Shown here piece by piece: positions 1 to 11,400 of a DNA stretch of 64,000 nt. The stretch spans positions 7,530,049 to 7,594,048 of the forward strand of contig OX439007.1 in assembly GCA_949316495.1 (NCBI GenBank). Reading direction: 5' to 3'. Position 1 is the stretch's first letter. Every line of letters begins with the position of its first letter. Made by a program: the position numbers and the translations under genes. The notes beneath the pieces are model-generated. The model was not told the DNA's origin. It ran no database searches and worked only from the letters and a program-made list of their open reading frames with translations. Source of the stretch: Amphiduros pacificus. Its lineage: Eukaryota > Annelida > Polychaeta > Phyllodocida > Hesionidae.

Positions 1-3000
1 TTAGAAGACGAGGAAAAATATATAAGTAGGAAATATATGAGTAGGAAATATGGCCCATTTTATGCAAAATGTGCATACCCAATACAGCACATTCTAAGAG
101 TTGCCGCACTGTCTTCGCAGATTTTGAGGGACTAATGAGGGGTCAAACATACTTGCTAGACATGTCTAGAACATATCTATTGACATTAGAAGGCGAAGAA
201 AAATGTATGAGTAGGAAATATGGCCCTTTTCCCATGGCAAAATGTGTATTTCCAATACAGAACATTCTAAGAGTTGCCGCACTGTCTTTGCAGATTTGGA
301 GGGACTAATGAGGGCTCAGACATACTTGCTAGACATGTCTAGAACATATCTAGTGACATTAGAAGGCGAGGAAAAATATATGAGTAGGAAATATATGAGT
401 AGGAAATATGGCCCATTTTATTCAAAATGTGCATATCCAATACAGCACATTCTAAGAGTTGCCGCACTATCTTCGCAGATTTTGAGGGACTAATGAGGGG
501 TTAGACATACTTGCTAGACATGTCTAGAACATATCTAGTGACATTAGAAGGCGAGGAAAAATATATGAGTAGGAGATATGTCCCTTTTACTCTGCTAAAA
601 TTCACATATTTCAACATTTTTTGATTTTTCAAATTCGAACATTCTAAGAGTTGCCACACTGCCTTCGCAGATTTTGAGGGACTAATGAGGGGTCAGACAT
701 ACTTGCTAGACATGTCTAGAACATATCTAGTGACACTAGAATGCGAGGAAAAATATATGAGTAGGAAATATGGCCATTTTCCCGTGGCAAAATGTGCATA
801 TCCATATTTCAAATGCGAACATTCTAAGAGTTGCCGCACTGTATTAGCAGATTTTGAGGGACTAATGAGGGGTCAGACATACTTGCTAGACATATCTAGA
901 ACATATCCAGTGACATTAGAGTGCGAGAAAAAATATATAAGTAGGAAATATATGAGTAGGAAATATGGCCCATTTTATGCAAAATGTGCATATACAATAC
1001 AGCACATTCTAAGAGTTGCCGCACTGTCTTCGCAGATTTTGAGGGACTAATGAGGGGTCAGACATACTTGCTAGACATGTCTAGAATATATCTAGTGACA
1101 TTAGAAGGCGAGGAAAAATATATGAGTAGGAGATATGGCCCTTTTACTCTGCTAAAATATGCATATCCAATACGACACATTCTAAGAGTTGTTGCAATGT
1201 CTTCGCAGATTTTGAGGGACTAATGAGGGGTCAGAAATTCTTGCTAGGTATGTCTAGAACATATCTAGAAACATTAGAAGGCGAGGAAAAATATATGAGT
1301 AGGAGATATGGCCCTTTTCCCTTGGCAAAATGTGCATATCCAATACAGTACATTCTAAGAGTTGTCGCAATGTCTTCGCAGATTTTGAGGGAGTAATGAG
1401 GGGTCAGACATACTTGCTAGACATGTCTAGAACATATCTAGTGACATTAGAAGGCAAGGAAAAATATATGAGTAGGAGATATGGCCCTTTTCCCTTGGCA
1501 AAATGTGCATATCTAATACAGTACATTCTAAGAGTTGTCGCAATGTCTTCGCAGATTTTGAGGGAGTAATGAGGGGTCAGACATACTTGCTAGACATGTC
1601 TAGAACATATCTAGTGACATTAGAAGACGAGGAAAAATATATAAGTAGGAAATATATGAGTAGGAAATATGGCCCATTTTATGCAAAATGTGCATACCCA
1701 ATACAGCACATTCTAAGAGTTGCCGCACTGTCTTCGCAGATTTTGAGGGACTAATGAGGGGTCAAACATACTTGCTAGACATGTCTAGAACATATCTATT
1801 GACATTAGAAGGCGAAGAAAAATGTATGAGTAGGAAATATGGCCCTTTTCCCATGGCAAAATGTGTATTTCCAATACAGAACATTCTAAGAGTTGCCGCA
1901 CTGTCTTTGCAGATTTTGAGGGACTAATGAGGGCTCAGACATACTTGCTAGACATGTCTAGAACATATCTAGTGACATTAGAAGGCGAGGAAAAATATAT
2001 GAGTAGGAAATATATGAGTAGGAAATATGGCCCATTTTATTCAAAATGTGCATATCCAATACAGCACATTCTAAGAGTTGCCGCACTGTCTTCGCAGATT
2101 TTGAGGGACTAATGAGGGGTTAGACATACTTGCTAGACATGTCTAGAACATATCTAGTGACATTAGAAGGCAAGGAAAAATATATGAGTAGGAGATATGT
2201 CCCTTTTACTCTGCTAAAATTCACATATTTCAACATTTTTTGATTTTTCAAATTCGAACATTCTAAGAGTTGCCACACTGCCTTCGCAGATTTTGAGGGA
2301 CTAATGAGGGGTCAGACATACTTGCTAGACATGTCTAGAACATATCTAGTGACACTAGAATGCGAGGAAAAATATATGAGTAGGAAATATGGCCATTTTC
2401 CCGTGGCAAAATGTGCATATCCATATTTCAAATGCGAACATTCTAAGAGTTGCCGCACTGTATTAGCAGATTTTGAGGGACTAATGAGGGGTCAGACATA
2501 CTTGCTAGACATATCTAGAACATATCCAGTGACATTAGAGTGCGAGAAAAAATATATAAGTAGGAAATATATGAGTAGGAAATATGGCCCATTTTATGCA
2601 AAATGTGCATATACAATACAGCACATTCTAAGAGTTGCCGCACTGTCTTCGCAGATTTTGAGGGACTAATGAGGGGTCAGACATACTTGCTAGACATGTC
2701 TAGAATATATCTAGTGACATTAGAAGGCGAGGAAAAATATATGAGTAGGAGATATGGCCCTTTTACTCTGCTAAAATATGCATATCCAATACGACACATT
2801 CTAAGAGTTGTTGCAATGTCTTCGCAGATTTTGAGGGACTAATGAGGGGTCAGAAATTCTTGCTAGGTATGTCTAGAACATATCTAGAAACATTAGAAGG
2901 CGAGGAAAAATATATGAGTAGGAGATATGGCCCTTTTCCCTTGGCAAAATGTGCATATCCAATACAGTACATTCTAAGAGTTGTCGCAATGTCTTCGCAG

Positions 3001-3440
3001 ATTTTGAGGGAGTAATGAGGGGTCAGACATACTTGCTAGACATGTCTAGAACATATCTAGTGACATTAGAAGGCAAGGAAAAATATATGAGTAGGAGATA
3101 TGGCCCTTTTCCCTTGGCAAAATGTGCATATCCAATACAGTACATTCTAAGAGTTGTCGCAATGTCTTCGCAGATTTTGAGGGAGTAATGAGGGGTCAGA
3201 CATACTTGCTAGACATGTCTAGAACATATCTAGTGACATTAGAAGGCGAGGAAAAATATATGAGTAGGAGATATGGCCCTTTTACTCTGCTAAAATTCAC
3301 ATATTTCAACATTTTTTGAGTTTTCAAATTCGAACATTTTAAGAGTTGCCGCACTGTCTTCGCAGATTTTGAGGGACTAATGAGGGGTCAGACATACTTG
3401 CTAGTGACATTAGAGTGCATATTTTAGCAGAGTAAAGGGG
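1..3440 (+). repeat. ~173-bp satellite, forward block with a 1,619-bp higher-order repeat
   Basis: Tandem monomers of about 173 bp (some longer variants) fill this block. Each carries a recognisable core that includes CTAGACATGTCTAG, a 14-bp perfect palindrome. Bases 1-1619 recur at about 1620-3238 with only scattered differences, so a unit of nine to ten monomers was duplicated as a whole, recently. Short open frames recur with the same peptide, but most end at each monomer because the length is not a multiple of three. I treat the block as non-coding satellite. Confidence 0.93.
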
Positions 3441-5850
3441 TCAGACATACTTGCTAGAATATGCATGTGTCTGACCCCTCATTAGTCCCTCAAAATCTGC
3501 GAAGACAGTGCGGCAACTCTTAGAATGTTCGCATTTGAAAACTCAAAATATGTTGAAATATGTTAATTTTAGCAGAGTAAAAGGGACATATCTCCAACTC
3601 ATATATTTTTCCTCGCCTTCTAATGTCACTAGATATGTTCTAGACATGTCTAGCAAGTATGTCTGACACCTCATTAGTCCCTCAAAATCTGCGAAGACAT
3701 TGCGACAACTCTTAGAATGTGTCGTATTGGATATGCATATTTTAGCAGAGTAAAAGGGCCATATCTCCTACTCATATATTTTTCCTCGCCTTCTAATGTC
3801 ACTAGATATGTTCTAGACATGTCTAGCAAGTATGTCTGACCCCTCATTAGTCCCTCAAAATCTGCGAAGACAGTGGGACAACTCTTAGAATGTTTGCATT
3901 TGAAAAATAAAAATATGTTAAAACATGTGAATTTTAGCAGAGTAAAAGGGCCACATCTCCAACTCATATATTTTTCCTCGCCTTTTAATGTCTTTAGATA
4001 TGTTCTAGACATGCCTAGCAAGTATGTCTGACCCCTCATTAGTCCCTCCAAATCTGCGAAGACAGTGCGGCAACTCTTAGAATGTGCTGTATTGGATATG
4101 CACATTTTGCCAAGGGAAAAGGGCAATATCTCCTACTCATATATTTTTCCTCGCCTTCTAATGTCACTAGATATGTTCTAGACATGCCTAGCAAGTATGT
4201 CTGACCCCTCATTAGTCCCTCAAAATCTGCGAAGACAGTGCGGCAACTCTAAGAATGTGCTGTATTGGATGTGCACATTTTGCCATGGGAAAAGGGCCAT
4301 ATATCCTACTCATATATTTTTCCTCGTCTTCGCATGTCACTAGATATGTTCTAGACATGTCTAGCAAGTATGTCTGACCCCTCATTAGTCCCTCAAAATC
4401 TGCGAAGACAGTGCGACAACTCTTAGAATGTTTGCATTTGAAAAATAAAAATATGTTGAAACATGTGAATTTTAGCAGAGTAAAAGGGCCATATATCCTA
4501 CTCATATATTTTTCCTCGCCTTCTAATGTCTTTAGATATGTTCTAGACATGCCTAGCAAGTATGTCTGACCCCTCATTAGTCCCTCAAAATCTGCGAAGA
4601 CAGTGCGACAACTCTTAGAATGTTTGCATTTGAAAAATAAAAATATGTTGAAACATGTGAATTTAAGCAGAGTAAAAGGGCCATATTTCCTACTCATATA
4701 TTTTTCCTCGCCTTCTAATGTCATTAGATATGTTCTAGACATGTCTAGCAAGTATGTCTGACCCCTCATTAGTCCCTCAAAATCTGCGAAGACAGTGCGG
4801 CAACTCTTAGAATGTGCTGTATTGGATATGCACATTTTGCCAAGGGAAAAGGGCAATATCTCCTACTCATATATTTTTCCTCGCCTTCTAATGTCACTAG
4901 ATATGTTCTAGACATGCCTAGCAAGTATGTCTGACCCCTCATTAGTCCCTCCAAATCTGCGAAGACAGTGCGGCAACTCTTAGAATGTGCTGTATTGGAT
5001 GTGCACATTTTGCCATGGGAAAAGGGCCATATATCCTACTCATATATTTTTCCTCGTCTTCTCATGTCACTAGATATGTTCTAGACATGTCTAGCAAGTA
5101 TGTTTGACCCCTCATTAGTCCCTCAAAATCTGCGAAGACAGTGCAGCAACTCTAAGAATGTTCGCATTTGAAAAATAAAAAATGTTGAAATATGTGAATT
5201 TTAGCAGAGTAAAAGGGCCATATCTCCAACTCATATATTTTTCCTCGCCTTCTAATGTCACTAGATATGTTCTAGATATGTCTAGCAAGTATGTCTGACC
5301 CCTCATTAGTCCCTCAAAATCTGCGAAGACAGTGCGGCAACTCTTAGAATGTGCTGTATTGGATATGCATATTTTGCCACGGGAAAAGGGCCATATTTCC
5401 TAATCATATATTTTTTTTCTCGCCTTCTAATGTCACTAGATATGTTCTAGACATGTCTTGCAAGTATGTCTGACCCCTCATTAGTCCCTCAAAATCTGCG
5501 AAGACAGTGCGGCAACTCTTAGAATGTTCGCATTTGAAAAATCACAAAATGTTGAAATATGTGAATTTTAGCAGAGTAAAAGGGCCATATCTCCTACTCA
5601 TATATTTTTCCTCGCCTTCTAATGTCACTAGATATGTTCTAGACATGTCTAGCAAGTATGTCTGACCCCTCATTAGTCCCTCAAAATCTGCGAAGACAGT
5701 GCAGCAACTCTTAGAATGTTCTGTATTGGATATGCACATTTTGCCACGGGAAAAGGGCCATATTTCCTACTCATATATTTTTCATCTCCTTCTAATGTCT
5801 CTAGATGTGTTCTAGACATGCCTAGCAAGTATGTCTAACCCTTTATTAGT
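3441..5850 (-). repeat. ~173-bp satellite, inverted block
   Basis: The same monomer family as the block to the left, but reverse-complemented. The switch lies near 3400-3480, where a truncated forward monomer meets an inverted one. The result is a head-to-head arrangement of about 3.4 kb against 2.4 kb. Monomers here are more varied in length than on the left. The last copies decay around 5800-5850. Confidence 0.92.
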
Positions 5851-7529
5851 ATATACATGTTTGGGAAGGCTCTGCAACAATGCTTGTGAATCATTATCAT
5901 GCTAAAAAATGTGTTTGTGATAGCTAAAGGTACATTGTAGTGTTTTAAAGGATATATATCCTTTTACATAACGTTTCTAACCAAATACCAAAAGGGTATG
6001 AAGGTGTATACAGTTATTCTCCATTAATATATTGATAATAAATGATTAAGACTATGCTACAAGGTTGAGAAGGCCATTAATCATACTGAAAAACTCATTT
6101 GTCACAGGAAAAGGGATATATCCGTTTTTGACAGGATATATATCCTTTTACACAACTTTTTTCACCATGTCCCAAAAGGGTACACTGATAAATACTTTTT
6201 GACACCTTTTGAAAAAAACGTCAAATATCAAATATCAAATATCAAAAGAACTTCACGCTCGTGACCACCACCAGAGTAAACAAAATAGATAGAAATGGTA
6301 ATATTTTAAGATAGTAACATTAGCTTGGAAACCCATTTCTTCATGATGGAACTCCAGTTTAAACCCCCTACTGAATCCTGAATATCATGATTTTCATATA
6401 TAGGAGATTTGTTATAAATGTCATATTTATGAGATCACAGAATGGAAAATAAACTTATAATAATCTACGCAGCTTAAATCAATGTCAATCTAAATACCCT
6501 AATGCTGAAATACTTCACCATGTTTTTTGATGAAAAAAAAACAATAAATAATGTAAATGAATAAAATAAAATATAAAAAGGGGGTGGTCCATCTTCTCGT
6601 TTATCATCTGTGTTGCCCTTTACAGTGTGCCGAGTATGGATGCGCTGCGCGTGGAGATCACGTGACGCTCAGACTGGTCACTACATGCTGGTAATAAAAC
6701 CGGATATGCAGACAAAATCGGAGATAGATAAGCCGTGACCTCATTATGAGCAATAAGTCTGACTTGAAATAAATCCCCTCTTGGAGATTAAGGTTAAGGT
6801 GAAAATGTGCAGGTTTGATTAACTAATTCGATGCTTGTTTGCTCAACCTTAACGATATGAAATAGCTTGGTTACTGATGTGTGACCAGTGTCTGTCCCCA
6901 AAAACTGTTTTCACCCTATGGCTTTTATTGGAACACGAATGCATGATCCAGAAGTGGTCCTAAATGGTTCATATATAGAAGCATATTCTATATAAAAATA
7001 AATGCAAAATACTCCATATATGTACCGTACAGGTGGATTTAAAGACGAGACCTGTTTCCAGATATGTGGATAATATAATCCAAAACGATTGGGATGATAG
7101 AATAGATTTTATGAGCACTTGAGGATGGCAGTATATGGGTCAGCTTTTATTTACGTTTATATGGACCCCTCTCGCTTTACCTGGAACTTCTTCGGTGCGA
7201 ATGGTTTGATTCTAATTCTATTTTAAGTTCAAAACATAGGCAGGTAAGTATGTAGTATTATGGGGTGTCCTTCCCAGCCACGCGCCCTGCACCTGTAAAA
7301 GACTAACAATAAGGATATAATGGGGTTAACTTAAGGCAAACTTAAAGGCACTGTGCTTACTCATGTGCCTTGATACACACAGGCAGGGCAGGTACTTACT
7401 CTTATGTCTAAAGAGTATGCATAATGGTAGTAGGTTACATGTAGAGGCAGATAGGATACATTCCCATATACCCTGACATAAATAGGAAAGTAAGGTACTT
7501 ATGCATATAGCAAGTTGGTTGCTTACTCA
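5851..7529. other. Unassigned intergenic or intronic sequence
   Basis: No convincing gene. A short module with GGATATATATCC followed by AAAAGGGTA occurs twice (about 5948-6000 and 6119-6185). A locally CpG-rich patch at 6620-6690 holds the E-box palindrome TCACGTGA and could be an exon or a regulatory site. The last 90 bases are degenerate lead-in to the 39-bp minisatellite. Confidence 0.6.
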
Positions 7530-8424
7530 TGTACCCTGATATATATAGGCAAGTAAGCTACATACTCATGTACCCTGCTATATATAGGCCGATTGGCTAC
7601 ATACTCAGGTACCCTGATATATACAGGCAAGTAGGCTACACACTCATGTACCCTGATATATACAGGCAAGTAGGCTACACACTCATGTACCCTGATATAT
7701 ACAGGCAAGTAGGCTACACACTCATGTACCCTGATATATACAGGCAAGTAGGCTACACAATTCACCCTGATATATACAGGCAAGTAGGCTACACACTCAT
7801 GTACCCTGATATATACAGGCAAGTTGGCTACACACTCATGTACCCTGATGTATACAGGCAAGTAGGCTACACACTCATGTACCCTGATGTATACAGGCAT
7901 GTAGACTACATACTCATGTACCCTGATATATACAGGCAAGTTGGCTACACACTCATGTACCCTGATGTATACAGGCAAGTAGGCTACACACTCATGTACC
8001 CTGATGTATACAGGCATGTAGACTACATACTCATGTACCCTGATATATACAGGCAAGTAGGCTACATACTCATGTACCCTGATGTATACAGGCAAGTAGG
8101 CTACACACTCATGTACCCTGATGTATACAGGCATGTAGACTACATACTCATGTACCCTGATATATACAGGCAAGTAGGCTACATACTCATGTACCCTGAT
8201 ATATACAGGCAAGTCGGCTACACACTCAGGTACCCTGATATATACAGGCAGGTAGGCTACACACTCAGGTACCCTGATATATACAGGCAAGTAGGCTACA
8301 CACTCATGTACCCTGATATATACAGGCAAGTAGGTTACACACTCATGTACCCTGATATATACAGGCAAGTAGGTTACACACTCATGTACCATGATATATA
8401 CAGGCAAGTAGGCTACACACTCAT
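7530..8424 (+). repeat. 39-bp minisatellite, left part
   Basis: About 23 copies of a 39-bp unit containing CCTGATATATACAGGCAAG. Because 39 is 13 codons, both strands stay open for about 295 codons. These frames are repeat artefacts: they have no domain, no non-repetitive part and no splice context. One variant unit is 36 bp. The array is cut at its right end by the LINE and resumes at 13003. Confidence 0.95.
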
Positions 8425-11400
8425 GTAATATAATAATAATAAATATTTATATAGCGCATACACCAAGACAAGCTTGCTCGCAGCGCTTAAAGTTCTAGCG
8501 CTATGAAGCGCATGCCATACAGTTAACTTATTAATGTATCTGTACCATCATAGTATTTTCTAAATAAAAAAGTTTTAAGTTTACTCTTAAAGGAATCAAT
8601 TTTATCTATTTCTCTAACAGCTACAGGCATTTTGTTCCATAGGGATGGGGCTATATAAGCAAAAGATCTATCACCATAATTTTTAAGATGCGTAGATGGT
8701 ATGACTAACTCACGGCTACTAATTGATCTAAGGGACCTAGTATTATTTTTATAAGAAATTAGATCCGACAGATACTTTGGTGCCATATTATTTAGGGTTT
8801 TCCAGGTTAACAGAAGAATCTTGAACTCAATTCTAGCCGGCACAGGGAGCCAGTGAAGTTTTCTCAAAATTGGAGTAATATGATCATATTTTTTTGTTTT
8901 ACACACAAGTCTAGCTGCCATATTTTGTAATTTTTGTAACTTCATAATATCATTCATAGGAAGACCAGCCAGTAGTGAATTACAATAGTCTAAATTAGAA
9001 GTAATAAATGCATGCATCAATATATTCGTGGATTTTTCATCAAGACAATTCCTTATTGAAGCAACATTTTTAAGGTGAAAATACCCTTTTTTGCAAATTT
9101 GACTAATGTGATCTTTAAGTGACATTTTATCATCAAGGATTACACCAAGATCCTTAACAGTTTTAGATTTATATATATCCATTTCTCCAATTTTAATATG
9201 ATCAGGGATCTTATCAACTTCTTTAAACTTGTATCTCATTTTTGTCGCAACCAAAAATTCAGTCTTACCATCATTCAACTTCATTTTGTTGGTATATAAG
9301 AAGTCACGAATACAGCGTATACATTTTTCAATATTATCATAATTGAATTTAATTTCATACGAGTCATCAGGATTAAATGATAAGTATAATTGTGTGTCGT
9401 CAGCATAAATATGATATGACAAGCCAAATTTCCTCATAATATCAGCAATGGGCGACATATAAATGGTAAACAGAATGGGCCCCAATACAGAACCTTGGGG
9501 AACCCCAAATTTTAATTTCACATTTTTAGAGAATTTTCCATTTATAGTTACATATTGTTCTCTATTAGTCAAGTAGGATTTAAACCATTTCAACACGTCT
9601 CCCCCTATACCACATCTAGATTCTAATCTATTCAGCAAGATGGTATGATCAATGGTATCAAACGCTGCAGATAGATCAAGTAAAACCAACAGTACAATAC
9701 GCCCATCATCTAGATCTCGTAAAATGTCATTCTGGACCCTTAATAGAGCCGTTTCAGTACTGTGAAAAATTTTATATGCAGATTGAAAAATATTCCTGAT
9801 ATCATTCATTTCCAGGTGCATAAATAATTGATTTGCGACAGCCCTTTCAATAAGTTTAGCTATATATTTAAGATTAGATACAGGTCTATAATTATTCTTA
9901 ATTAGTTCAAGTCCTAATTTCTTCAGTAAAGGTCTAATAATGGCAATCTTATATTCTTCCGGGAAAAAGGCTAAAAATAAAGATTTATTAATAATTTCAG
10001 TAATAATTGGTAGAAAGGTGTCTAGGCATTCATAAATTAACCATGTTGGAATAGGGTCCAATTCACAAGATTTACGAGCTGATTTTTTAATTATTGCTTT
10101 TACTTCCTGCAGGCTTAATAATTTAAATTTATTCCATTTTTGAAAAACATTATCTTGCCCGCTAGGGTTCAAAGGAAGAGTATCACTAATTAATGAAGGG
10201 GCATCTTTATCAAGTTCCAACCTAATTTTATCTACTTTCTTAATAAAAAAGTTATTAAACTCATTTGCAAGATTTTCATAGTCATCAGTTTCTGGAAAGG
10301 GTGTATCATCATTCCTGTGCATTAACTTATTTATAACATTATACATTTTTTTAGGATCATTGTAATTTTCTCTAATAATGTTACCATAGAAGCTACCCCT
10401 GGTTGAGACTATTAAGGAATTATATTTATTTCTCTGCGATTTATACAATTCAGAATCAATATGAAGCTTAGTTTTAGTCATTTTGCGTTCTAATTTCCTC
10501 TTTAGTCTCTTTTCAGATTGTAATTCATCAGAAAACCATGGACAAGGTTTTCTAATTTTAATATTCCTATTAATAATTGGAGCATGATTATCCAGAACTT
10601 TGGTAGTTTTTTCATATAGGCCCACTAATTCTGAGAGATTCATAGTTTTATCATAATTTTCATTAAGGAAACAGTCCATATCCAGTTTAAATTTATTAAG
10701 ATCAATACTTTTAAGTTTCCTAAAACTGATAGATTTTTTCGTAATTATTACATTCCTAAACCTGAAAGAACATTTAATCACATTGTGATCAGATAGAAAT
10801 TCACCTACTGAATAACTTTGCAATTTATCATGTTCTGAAAATTTTATAAGTAAATCCAGCGTATTTCCTAGAATATGAGTGGGCTCAGTTATTAATTGCT
10901 GACAACCATATAATTCAAGGACAAGATTCATTTTCTTCACATTAGGCTTCGAAGTATTATTCATATGAAAATTATAGTCGCCTAGCAGATAAACTTCATG
11001 ATTTAAAAATTTATAGTAGGACAACATATTAGACAGTTCATCAAAAAATGCCGACATAAGATAAGGATTTTTCTTTGAAGGCTCAGGTCTATAGACAATG
11101 ACAAAATTCATTTTTTTATTTTGAAAAGAAATACTTATATCCATTTTTTCCATAGTAGTCACAGGAAATATGTTCTCCTTTTTAATGTCAAGTTCCTTCC
11201 GAAAAATAGCCGCCAAACCACCACCCGATCTTCTTTTACGTGATTCTTTCAAAATTTCATAATTATTGTCTCTAAGATCATCAATAAGCTTCTTATCTTT
11301 GATATCATTTAACCAGGTTTCAGCAATGAACATTATGTCAATTTTATTCTCCATAATATAATCTTTGACCTGAAATATCTTGTTCCTGACTGATTGGGTA

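Noticed and set aside
69-5739. Repeated open frames with MRGQTYLLDMSRTYLV-type peptides, both strands
   Set aside because: They are translations of the satellite monomer. They overlap one another, change frame from unit to unit and have no splice or start context.
7523-8428. Two long frames of about 295 codons on opposite strands
   Set aside because: A 39-bp repeat is 13 codons, so both strands stay open by arithmetic. The peptides are pure repeats.
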